A stretch of DNA of 64,000 nucleotides. It comes from Globodera rostochiensis (Eukaryota; Nematoda; Chromadorea; Rhabditida; Heteroderidae). The position numbers and the translations under genes were made by a program. Where the stretch lies: positions 300,193-364,192 of the forward strand of contig JAEVLN010000016.1 in the NCBI GenBank assembly GCA_018350325.1, written 5' to 3'. Within the stretch, counting starts at the first letter, position 1. Each line of letters begins with the position of its first letter. The notes below the pieces were generated by a model. The model ran no database searches. It was not told the origin of the DNA and saw nothing but the letters and a program-made list of their open reading frames with translations. Below are positions 24,056 to 34,700 of this stretch, in pieces.

Positions 24056-24281
24056 TTCCGTTTCTGCCCCTCCTCCCCCTCGACTGCCTTCTCGTCTCCC
24101 CGTTGGATTCTTTTGCATTGACTGCATACGACTGCTCGTCACCGATTGGCGTCGGACAGTCCCTCCCCTGGGGGGATGAAGTTGGTTTAGCGTTTGGTGG
24201 TGGGCCGGCCCACCTTTTCTGGCTAAATTTTGACAGGGATTTGAAGGAGCGCAGTTCTTTTGCCACCGGTTGCTGAAGCAT
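24050..24281 (-). CDS. Candidate first exon of the calcium channel gene
   Basis: From an ATG at 24281 the minus strand reads MLQQPVAKELRSFKSLSKFS, then a basic and polar stretch (WAGPPPNAKPTSSPQGRDC ... SYAVNAKESNGETRRQS). It runs toward a possible donor GACGAG/GTGGGG near 24050. Composition and complexity look like real coding sequence, unlike the array that follows. Assignment to cca-1 rests only on strand and proximity; it could belong to another gene. Confidence 0.35.
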
Positions 24282-24614
24282 TTTCTACGATGGATGAAAG
24301 ACGAGGCAATCCTTTCAGGTCGACGAATCCTTTGAACCAAACAAAAAGCACTGAGCTAAAGGATTATTAGCCATGGAAGGAACCTTAAAAAGTAATCTTT
24401 GAATAAAAATAGAAATGAAAAAAGAGGAAAAGAGTAAACATTTGTTTTGATCGAAAGACTCAACAAGGGTTCAACGTGCGAGAGAAGTTTTGTTAATGGA
24501 GAAGAAATAAAAGTGAATACTGTTTCCTTTTTGATGATGAAAATTGGCCCCCCGGGCGGCTAAATTAAATTCCCCCCCCCCCGAGCAAAGCAACCCCCTC
24601 GGGCATAGGCAAAT

Positions 24615-25966
24615 AGCGGGGGGGGGGGGGTCGACCCCCCCCCTTTATCCCCCTACCCCCCCCCCCTTTTATCCCCCCCCCCCCTTTTATCCCCCTACCC
24701 CCCCCCCCTTTTATCCCCCCCCCTTTTATCCCCCTACCCCCCCCCCCCCCCCTTTATCCCCCTACCCCTCCCCCCCCCTTATCCCCCTACCCCTCCCCCC
24801 CCCTTATCCCCCTACCCCTCCACCCCCCCCCTTTTATCCCCCTACCCCCCTTTTATCCCCCTATCCCCCCCTTTTATCCCCCTACCCCCCCCCCTTTATC
24901 CCCCTACCCCTACCCCCCCCCCCCCCCCTTTATCCACCTACCCCCCCCCCTTTATCCCCCTAACCCCTCCCCCCCCCCCTTTATCCCCCTACCCCCCCCC
25001 CCCCTTATCCCCCTACCCCCTCCCCCCCCCTTATCCCCCTACCCCCCCCCCTTTATCCCCCCCCCTTTTATCCCCCTACCCCCCCCTTTTATCCCCCCCC
25101 CTTTTATCCCCCTACCCCCCCCCCTTTATCCCCCTACCCCTCCCCCCCCCTTATCCCCCTACCCCTCCCCCCCCCCTTATCCCCCTACCCCTCTTTTATC
25201 CCCCTATCCCCCCCTTTTATCCCCCTACCCCCCCCCCCCCCTTTATCCCCCTACCCCTACCCCCCCCCCTTTATCCACCTACCCCCCCCCCCTTTATCCC
25301 CCTACCCCTCCCCCCCCCCTTTATCCCCCTACCCCTCCACCCCCCCTATTTATCCCCCTACCCCCCTTTTATCCCCCTATCCCCCCCTTTTATCCCCCTA
25401 CCCCCCCTTTATCCCCCTACCCCTCCCCCCCCCTTTATCCCCCTACCCCTCCACCCCCCTCCCCCTTTATCCCCCTACCCCTCCACCCCCCTCCCCCTTT
25501 ATCCCCCTACCCCTCCACCCCCCCTTTTATCCCCCTACCCCCCCCCTTTATCCCCCTACCCCTCCCCCCCCCTTATCCCCCTACCCCTCCCCCCCCCCTT
25601 ATCCCCCTACCCCTCTTTTATCCCCCTATCCCCCCCTTTTATCCCCCTACCCCCCCCCCCTTTATCCCCCTACCCCTACCCCCCCCCCCCTTTATCCACC
25701 TACCCCCCCCCCTTTATCCCCCTACCCCTCCCCCCCCCCCCTTTATCCCCCTACCCCTCCACCCCCCCTATTTATCCCCCTACCCCCCTTTTATCCCCCT
25801 ATCCCCCCCTTTTATCCCCCTACCCCCCCTTTATCCCCCTACCCCTCCCCCCCCCTTTATCCCCCTACCCCTCCACCCCCCCTCCCCCTTTATCCCCCTA
25901 CCCCTCCACCCCCCTCCCCCTTTATCCCCCTACCCCTCCACCCCCCCCCTTTTATCCCACTATCCC
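24615..25966. repeat. C-rich minisatellite, TTTATCCCCCTACCCC type
   Basis: Units of about 18-25 bases share TTTATCCCCCTACCCC followed by a variable C tract (CTCC, CTCCACC or pure C). A larger block of roughly 450-500 bases (TATTTATCCCC ... CTCCACCCCCCTCCCCC) appears to be duplicated, near 25150-25500 and 25560-25960. There is no coding signal. Bases 24282-24614 upstream are AT-rich with nothing recognisable. Confidence 0.9.
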
Positions 25967-26245
25967 CCTTTATTAGTGATTTTGACCGTTAGCGATTTGG
26001 TCCGCTTTTAAGCTATTAGTGATTGCGAGGTCCTGTCGACCCCCCCCCCCCCACATTCACGTATGCCCTCGGGGGCAAAGTGTTGAAGAGATTCGGGGGG
26101 GGGGGGGGAGGAAGGAAAAGAATAATTTGTCGCGAGAAGTGGCCCAGCCAAGTTTGGAAACGAACTGTGAGGGAGGGCCGAAGGTCCATCCGTCTCCGGG
26201 GGCTGTTTGAATCGATAATGGTTGGGAAAAGGCATAAAAGAGCAT

Positions 26246-26484
26246 CCCTTCCCCCCCCCCCCCCCCTCCCCTCCCCTCCCCTCCCCTCCCCTCCCCCCCC
26301 CCTCTCCCCCCCCCCCCCCTTCCCCTCCCCCCCTCCCTCCCCCCCCCCCTCCCCTCCCCTCCCCCCCCTCTCCCCCCCTTCCCCTCCCCCCCCCCCCCTC
26401 CCCCCCCCCCTCCCCTCCCCTCCCCCCCCCTCTCCCCCCCTTCCCCCCCCCTCCTTTCCCCCCCCCTCCCCCCCTCCCCCCAAC
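26246..26484. repeat. CT-rich simple repeat
   Basis: CCCCTCCCCTCCCC and poly-C with occasional TT. It is open in several frames as proline- or glycine-rich artefacts. Flanking sequence 25967-26245 has mixed composition without clear exon signals. Confidence 0.85.
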
Positions 26485-28519
26485 ACTCATTCCGGCACAG
26501 TCCCATGGCATGAACCTTTCTTCCTTCAGCACCCGCCACACGACAACGGACGGGACGGCTAAGGGCTTTACGCAAATGGAGCAGAAAGGGAAAAAGGGGG
26601 GGGGCAAAAAACAAACAAACGATGGACGCGGCGGCCTTTGGGGGGTTGTTGGTTTGCAAACGTTGCGATGGGACGGGCGGACGGCCACTTGAGGTGTTAA
26701 GACTTTGGGGACGGATACTTTTTATGAATTGACAAAAATAGATCGGACGGACGTAGGTGCATTGCATCACAGAATGAGAGAACGAACTGTGAACCAAAGG
26801 GTTTCCAATTGAAGCAAGATCAATCATTTTGCGCATTGTATGGACTTTGGCTAAACTTTGCCAGAAAAGAAACCTTTTTTTATGAAAGACACTTTCATTG
26901 GCTTCTTTATTCAGTGGCATCATCCGCGCTTTATCTAGTTGGCTCAAAGCCTTGCCAAAATGTGAAAATGAATGAAAAGAAGCTGAGATGAGTGGGGAAA
27001 TGAAAAGGAGGGGAAGAGAATGGGATGAAAGAAAAAGGCGACGGACGGGTACACATTTGAAGAGATTATGAGAATAAAGGCTAAATGAACTCCGTCATGT
27101 TTCTGTCTTTAAGTTTCGCTTTTTCTTTTGTCACTTTCCCCAGTAATGATGCGGGGGGAGGCGGATGCGGGGAGGAGGAATGCGGGGAGGGGGATGCGGG
27201 GAGGGGGGTGCGGGGGGGGAATGCGGGGAGGGGGATGCGGGGGGGGGGGGGGGGTGCGGAGCCGATAGGCGGGGGGAGGATGCGGGGGAGGAGAGCGGGC
27301 GGAGCCGATGGGCGGGGGGGGGGGAGGGAAATAATGTACGAATGGATTGAGGTGGCAAAGCGAAAAGAATTGGGCGTGGGGAGGGTTGTGAATGCGTAAG
27401 TTTGGCCATGAGACCTATTGACACTCAACCACGGCGGTTGGTCGGCAGAGTTTGGTTCCAATGTTTCCCTGAGCCAAAGTTGCCAAAAAATGAATAGCGA
27501 ATAAAGGCTCGGCGGATGTGAAAGGCATAAGCGGCGGGGCCAACATCGATTAGCCCCGTCGGATTGCCATGCGCGTGGAAGTGATGGAAAGCAAAACCGG
27601 GGGGGGGGGGGGAACCAACAAAAAATGCGAAAATCGTTTTTGTTTAATTTTAATTGACACAATTTGGGCGTCGATTTTGCTAATAAATATTAGCTTTGTT
27701 TTACTCACAAAGTCCCAGTAGGGATTAAAGATGCCACATTCCAAGCGAATAAACTTTCGTGCGAATTCCCCCGGAAGGCCTTTCTTTCGTTCCTCCCCAT
27801 CGGCAGATCCTAATTTAATATACGCACCCCCCCCCCCCCCCCTACGAGAGGATGAATGAATGGCACTCCCTTTTCAATTGGTCCTTTCTTTCAGAGTCTT
27901 CCATCGTTGGCCCATCCAAAAAACGCCATTATTCCTTTACCCATGCACCCTCATTCATTCAATTCCATAAATAAATCCCTCCCCCCCCCCCCCCCCAAAA
28001 TATGCAGCCAGCCAATCCGCCCGTCCCACTCGCCGCCTTTTCTCTTCACCAAAAAACATTTTATAATCGAAGTGATCAGCCGAGAACGTGAAGCATTGGA
28101 AAGATCGCTCGGGAATGAAATAGGGACAACTGTTCCCTTTGCTTCCCTTCGGGGAGACAAAACTGCAATGGGAGGGGAGGCAATTGAAGTCGGCCGCATT
28201 CCTGGCCAGCTGAAGTGAAGGCGGGCTGTCCGGAAGGGCAATTGCTGTGATTATCCGTCAATCCCCACACTATTCAATTCCTTACCCGCCCCCGCCTATT
28301 GATCGTTCGCCTCCCACGGGCACTTCGCCTCGAGCGATGATGCGGATGCAATTGTGTCCCGATCCCCTCCCCTCCTCAACTTTGCTCCAACCATTTTCCT
28401 CAGTACTTGGCCATTCATCCGACCTTTGCCTATCATCGATCGCCTTCCTCAAATCGCTTTCTCCAGCATTTCTTTCCAATTTTAGTCACTATTTGTTCTG
28501 TGATCGCTTTTGCCTAAAA
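26485..28519. other. Intergenic region with G- and C-rich microsatellites
   Basis: This stretch holds a G-rich array at about 27150-27335 (GGATGCGGGGAGG units), a run of about 12 G's near 27600 and C runs near 27827 and 27980. I find no exon with a conserved motif. It separates the calcium channel (transcribed leftward) from the unrecognised gene at 28520 (transcribed rightward), so promoters of one or both probably lie here. Confidence 0.5.
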
Positions 28520-30363
28520 ATGAGTGTCAGAGACGTCTCGCAGGAGAGAATGGCCTCGCAGGAACGGGAAACTCCGTTTGCCGGTTACGGAGATCGCGTG
28601 GGTTCCGGTGTGGCGTATACGCCTACCCAGTGGAAGGGCGGCGAGGTGACTTACCATTCGAGAAATTGGGCTCTTCTTTCAAACCGGAAACCACTAATCT
28701 CTTCCATCAGCTCGTCACCGATCCTGCGCTTGTCAGCAAATCGATAAAGCCCCGCCGCTTTTACTACTCTCCGATCGGCGACGGTGTGGTCGCCGCTGAT
28801 GGAGTCGAACTGAAGCGATTTCCACCCGACCTTACGCCAAAGATGGAGGTAATCCAGCAACGAATCGTCGACAAATCTGAGCGGGGAAGGCCGGGGGTGC
28901 GCATAACGGAGAAGACATGGAGCACCGGAGGTCGATTTTACTTCCGAATAATAACCGGCTTTCAACACCGCAGGACCCACGGAAGATTCTTTGAAGGGTT
29001 ACGGACACACTGAACGCCCAATCGGACCGCCTTCTTCTGGTGCGGTACGCGGGTCTCGCGCGCCAGAAACGGAAGCCTTCGCTAATCTTGCGGACCAGCT
29101 GGGCCCATCTGCTCGCCCGACGTCTGCACAATCCGCCCCTCAGCCCTCCAAAAATGGATTTGGTGGAGATGCCGCAGCACCTAAGGATTGGGGAAAGGGA
29201 CCTGGGGATGGAGCAGGAGTCCCGAAAGAGACTGGAGGAGCCCGTGGGTCAGAAACGGGAGGATTGGGAACAGGAGGACCGAGTATTGGCGGGCCGCACG
29301 CAGCTTCAAGCCGATCGACACCGCTGGACTTCGGGAAAAGTCCAGTAAGCAACGGATTGGGCGGCGGGGCAACTGACTTTCCGTTGTCGGGGAGGTCCAG
29401 CGGTGAGTTTAGGTCTGACCGCCGTATTTGGAAATCTTTTCAGCCGCTTCGACTGGCTTATACGAGCCGGGGATGCGCTATGAGATGCGGAAAGACTACC
29501 GAGTAACGAACCCGCGCGAGCTGATCCATCAGTATGCGACCACCACTCCAGTAACAGTGATCGACCCCAGCCTGGAGACTACACGAACAATCACGCGACA
29601 GCACTACACACAAACCGTGGAAGAGTCGTAAGCAAAGCATGCCATTCCGATGATCGGCACCCAATTGACAGATTTGGCCCTTACCCTCCCTACACATCGC
29701 CACCGAATGTGCCCTGCCCACTGAATTTCGTGCGCCAATTAAGGGACGAGAGTGAGCCAATTTATCCTCGTTATTTAGGGAAATCGAAGAATGTTGAATT
29801 AAAGAGAATAAAAAGCCTTCCAAACACAACTGACACTGACCGAACAAATCATTTGTTTAAGCGATGACCGACAGTCAGCGTCAAGCCAACCGACAACAAC
29901 AGCCGATGAGTGCAACTTCCCGAGATTCAAACTTCGAGCAACGCGTCGAGGTATTCCCGAGGGGGGGGGGGGTATTCCCCAGGGGGCTATTCCCGAGGGG
30001 GGGAGGGTATTCCCCAGGGGCTATTCCCGAGGGGGGGGAGGGTATTCCCCAGGGGGCTATTCCCGAGGGGGGGGGGGGGGTATTCCCCAGGGGGCTATTC
30101 CCGAGGGGGGGGGGGGGTATTCCCGGGGGGGGGGGGAGATTGTTCGAATCGATAAAATTATGAGAATTCCTTCGATTTTTAATAGGAATACGAATAAAAA
30201 CGGATTAAGAAGGCAGCCCCGACCTTTCGGGACAGGGAAGTCGGAGTCTGTAAACGCAATGCTAACCAAATTGCAGGAAATCCGTCGTTCAACCAGCCGT
30301 CAAGCAAGCAGTGATCCGATGGTGGAACAGTTGAGTAACCGACTGCAGAGTGGGCTAAAGTGA
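28520..30363 (+). CDS. Unrecognised seven-exon gene, about 424 residues
   Basis: I do not recognise the product. Exons (about): 28520-28645, 28711-28930, 28974-29402, 29444-29627, 29672-29751, 29862-29950, 30217-30363. All have GT-AG borders and matching phases. The protein starts MSVRDVSQERMASQERETPF and includes YTPTQWKGGE, RRFYYSPIGDGVVAADGVEL and KMEVIQQRIVDK. A long Gly/Ser/Pro-rich, probably disordered segment follows, then YEPGMRYEMRKDYRVTNPRE and THRTITRQHYTQ-like Thr-rich sequence (TRTITRQHYTQTVEES). The tail is helical, SVNAMLTKLQEIRRSTS. There is no signal peptide or membrane segment. The short aromatic blocks in a disordered chain suggest a cytoskeletal or scaffold protein, but that is a guess. 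The last intron contains a minisatellite. Confidence 0.7.
29951..30142 (+). repeat. Intronic G-rich minisatellite
   Basis: About six units read GGGGGGTATTCCCCAGGGG then CTATTCCCGAGG, within the last intron of the gene at 28520-30363. It begins at the donor GAG/GTATTCCC, so the splice site itself is part of the first repeat unit. Confidence 0.85.
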
Positions 30364-31243
30364 AGGCGACAAAAGTGGGAGACAGCCCGGAAATGTATTA
30401 TAGAGACAGACGCACGGAAAGAACGCAAACCCTCCGGCAAATGCCACCAATTTTCTCTCTAAAAATATTTCCAAACATTTTCTCCACCAAAATTATCTCG
30501 ACCCATCCCTAAAAAGTAACCACAAATTTATCACGATGACTCAAATTTGTGAAATTAAAAATGAAAACAAACAAAAATGGAATCAAGGAACTTCTGTCTG
30601 ATTAGTGATCAAACTCATAGTTTGGCTTTGTGTGTGTCGATAGCATCCACCAGATTTTCCATCACTTCCCGAACGCCCTCAAAATGTTGTGCGCTGCGCA
30701 TATCGCAAATTTCCTCCCAACTTTCGACCAGTGAAAATGTTGCCCCTTATTTTTACCATTACTAACCAAACTGACATTTCTACAAAGCCGCTTCCAGGAT
30801 GACTTTGCCCCGCTAAACGAAAGTGTTTTTGTCCGAGTGGCCAAAGCGATGAGAGATTAAAACAAATTTTTGGAGCATATAAATCCCAGCCCTAATTCGG
30901 TGTCTGCCACGAAACATCCAATAGTAAAGTTTTTAAAATGCACGAAAACGTTTCCAATATCAAAGAAAACAAAACAATTCAATTGTTAACGGGGTAGAAA
31001 TGTGGGAATTTCTACTTAATATGGGCCTACCTCAAAAGGAGTCGAATTTATAGCATTCGACTCCTATCGCCGCGCTGAGCACACGTTAGGCTTAGGACTA
31101 AGCCACCATGAGATTGGGGTTCGTTAGGCTTAAGCCAAAGCCACCCTGAGCTTAGGGGTTCATTAGGCATAGGCTTACACTACCCTTACACTAACTCAAA
31201 TCAATTACCGTGCCTTGTGCCGGACGTCTCTCTCCTCGGCCTT
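30364..31243. other. Intergenic region between convergent genes
   Basis: AT-rich, with likely 3' untranslated sequence of both neighbours. Bases 31085-31180 contain TTAGGCTTAG and AAGCCACC motifs of the dispersed repeat seen at 51.7 kb and 55.4 kb. I see no exon. Confidence 0.5.
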
Positions 31244-31650
31244 CTACTCCTTATCTCGCGCCACCAGTGCAATCAACAGACGCCCAAGCCGGGATTTGTC
31301 GCACTGCTCGAACACTTCGCGCGCGTTGCGCCCCGTCGTCCGCGTATAAAGCAACACCAGCTTGTCCATGCCCGGGCAGCCAGCGTCGCGCACAATCTTA
31401 GAAGGGAAATGGTCTATTTGGCTTAAACAAAGCACAAAACCTGCAGTCTTTGAGCGCATCCGGGCTCCAAAATGGTGAAGACGGGCGATATTCGAAAGAA
31501 ACGGTTGTTGGAGCACTTCACTTTGATAGCCATTCGCTCTGAGGAGCCGTTCACCATCAAATGCCTTGATGCGCCGCCAGTCACTGATGAGAAATACGCT
31601 CTTTTCGGCGCCACCCCCAAATCGAAGTCTTCCTCCACGTTGTAGAGCAT
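31244..31650 (-). CDS. Small MSP-domain protein
   Basis: Single MSP (major sperm protein) domains form dimers and filaments in nematode sperm, or act as small secreted or adaptor proteins. There are two exons, 31650-31441 and 31396-31244, joined across a 44-base intron in phase 0, giving 120 residues; MSPs are about 126. The ATG at 31650 is the first in frame. Matches to the fold are a beta strand ending in APKRAYFSS, then MAIKVKCSNNRFFRISPVF (compare the family pattern FKVKTTN...YRVxPxxG), then ILEPGCAQRLQ and DKLVLLYT. It is more divergent than typical MSPs, so a sperm-specific (SSP) class protein is possible. The start lies only about 65 bases from a 7 kb array, leaving little normal promoter. 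Confidence 0.75.
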
Positions 31651-31714
31651 TTTCAGGTCGAATGAGTGAAAGGTGACAAAGTTGGAATGCAAAATTAAAT
31701 TAAATTACTCCCCA

Positions 31715-34700
31715 GGGAAGACCTCCCTCCTCCCCCCTCCCAACGATGCCGTCCTCCCCCCCCCAAACACCCCCTCCCCCAACGATGCAGTACTCCCCCC
31801 CAAACACCCCCTCCCCAAACGATGCAGTACTCCCCCTCTCCCAAACACCCCCCCCCAAACGATGCCGTCCTCCCCCTCCCCCAAACACCCCCTTCCCCAA
31901 CGATGCCGTCCTCCCCCTCCCCCAAACACCCCCTTCCCCAACGATGCCGTCCTCCCCCTCCCCCAAACACCCCCTTCCCCAACGATGCCGTCCTCCCCCT
32001 CCCCCAAACACCCCCTTCCCCAACGATGCCGTCCTCCCCCTCCCCCAAACACCCCCTTCCCCAACGATGCCGTCCTCCCCCTCCCCCAAACACCCCCCCC
32101 CCCCAAACGATGCAGTACTCTCCCCCCCCCCCAACGATGCAGTACTCTCCCCCCCCCCAACGATGCAGTACTCTCCCCCCCCCCAACGATGCAGTACTCC
32201 CCCCCAAACACCCCCTTCCCCAACGATGCAGTATTCCCCCTCCCCCAAACACCCCCCTCCCCAAACGATGCAGTACTCTCCCCCCCCCCCCAACGATGCC
32301 GTCCTCCCCCCCCCAAACACCCCCTCCCCCAACGATGCAGTACTCCCCCCCAAACACCCCCTCCCCCAACGATGCAGTATTCCGCCTCCCCAAACACCCC
32401 CCTCCCCAAACGATGCAGTACTCCCCCTCCCCCAAACACCCCCTTCCCCAACGATGCCGTCCTCCCCCTCCCCCAAACACCCCCTTCCCCAACGATGCCG
32501 TCCTCCCCCTCCCCCAAACACCCCCCCCCCCCCAAACGATGCAGTACTCCCCCTCCCCCAAACACCCCCTTCCCCAACGATGCCGTCCTCCCCCTCCCCC
32601 AAACACCCCCTTCCCCAACGATGCCGTCCTCCCCCTCCCCCAAACACCCCCTTCCCCAACGATGCCGTCCTCCCCCTCCCCCAAACACCCCCCCCCCCCA
32701 ACGATGCAGTACTCTCCCCCCCCCCCAACGATGCAGTACTCCCCCCCAAACACCCCCTTCCCCAACGATGCAGTATTCCCCCTCCCCCAAACACCCCCCT
32801 CCCCAAACGATGCAGTACTCTCCCCCCCCCCCCAACGATGCAGTACTCCCCCCCAAACACCCCCTTCCCCAACGATGCAGTATTCCCCCTCCCCCAAACA
32901 CCCCCCTCCCCAAACGATGCAGTATTCCGCCTCCCCCAAACACCCCCCTCCCCAAACGATGCAGTACTCCCCCTCCCCCAAACACCCCCTTCCCCAACGA
33001 TGCCGTCCTCCCCCTCCCCCAAACACCCCCCCCCCCAAACGATGCAGTACTCTCCCCCCCCCCAACGATGCAGTACTCCCCCTCCCCCAAACACCCCCTT
33101 CCCCAACGATGCCGTCCTCCCCCTCTCCCAAACACCCCCCCCCCAAACGATGCAGTACTCCCCCTCCCCCAAACACCCCCCCCCAAACGATGCAGTACTC
33201 CCCCTCCCCCAAACACCCCCCCCCCAAACGATGCAGTACTCCCCCTCTCCCAAACACCCCCCCCCAAACGATGCAGTACTCCCCCTCCCCCAAACACCCC
33301 CCCCCCCAAACGATGCAGTACTCCCCCTCTCCCAAACACCCCCCCCCCCAAACGATGCAGTACTCCCCCTCTCCCAAACACCCCCCCCCCAAACGATGCA
33401 GTACTCCCCCTCCCCCAAACACCCCCTTCCCCAACGATGCCGTCCTCCCCCTCCCCCAAACACCCCCTTCCCCAACGATGCCGTCCTCCCCCTCCCCCAA
33501 ACACCCCCCCCCCCCCCCAAACGATGCAGTACTCTCCCCCCCCCCAACGATGCAGTACTCCCCCTCCCCCAAACACCCCCTTCCCCAACGATGCCGTCCT
33601 CCCCCTCCCCCAAACACCCCCTTCCCCAACGATGCCGTCCTCCCCCTCCCCCAAACACCCCCCCCCCCAAACGATGCAGTACTCTCCCCCCCCCAACGAT
33701 GCAGTACTCCCCCTCCCCCAAACACCCCCCCCCAAACGATGCAGTACTCCCCCTCTCCCAAACACCCCCCCCCCCCAAACGATGCAGTACTCCCCCTCCC
33801 CCAAACACCCCCCCCCCCAAACGATGCAGTACTCTCCCCCCCCCAACCATGCAGTACTCTCCCCCCCCCCCAACGATGCAGTACTCCCCCCCAAACACCC
33901 CCTTCCCCAACGATGCAGTATTCCCCCTCCCCCAAACACCCCCCTCCCCAAACGATGCAGTACTCCCCCCCCAAACACCCCCTCCCCAAACGATGCAGTA
34001 TTCCCCCTCCCCCAAACACCCCCCTCCCCAAACGATGCAGTACTCTCCCCCCCCCCCCCAACGATGCAGTACTCCCCCCCAAACACCCACTCCCCAAACG
34101 ATGCAGTATTCCGCCTCCCCCAAACACCCCCCTCCCCAAACGATGCAGTACTCCCCCTCCCCCAAACACCCCCTTCCCCAACGATGCAGTATTCCCCCTC
34201 CCCCAAACAACCCCCTCCCCAAACGATGCAGTACTCTCCCCCCCCCAACGATGCAGTATTCCCCCTCCCCCAAACACCCCCTCCCCAAACGATGCAGTAC
34301 TCCCCCTCCCCCAAACACCCCCTTCCCCAACGATGCCGTCCTCCCCCTCCCCCAAACACCCCCTTCCCCAACGATGCCGTCCTCCCCCTCCCCCAAACAC
34401 CCCCTTCCCCAACGATGCCGTCCTCCCCCTCCCCCAAACACCCCCCCCCCCCAAACGATGCAGTACTCTCCCCCCCCCCCAACGATGCAGTACTCCCCCT
34501 CCCCCAAACACCCCCTTCCCCAACGATGCCGTCCTCCCCCTCTCCCAAACACCCCCCCCCCCCAAACGATGCAGTACTCCCCCTCCCCCAAACACCCCCC
34601 CCCCCCAAACGATGCAGTACTCCCCCTCCCCCAAACACCCCCCCCCAAACGATGCAGTACTCCCCCTCTCCCAAACACCCCCCCCCAAACGATGCAGTAC

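Noticed and set aside
23185..24340. Gly-Arg-Asp-Glu and proline-rich frames over 350 codons
   Set aside because: Low-complexity CTCGTCCCC array open in several frames on both strands; only the end near 24281 looks like real coding sequence.
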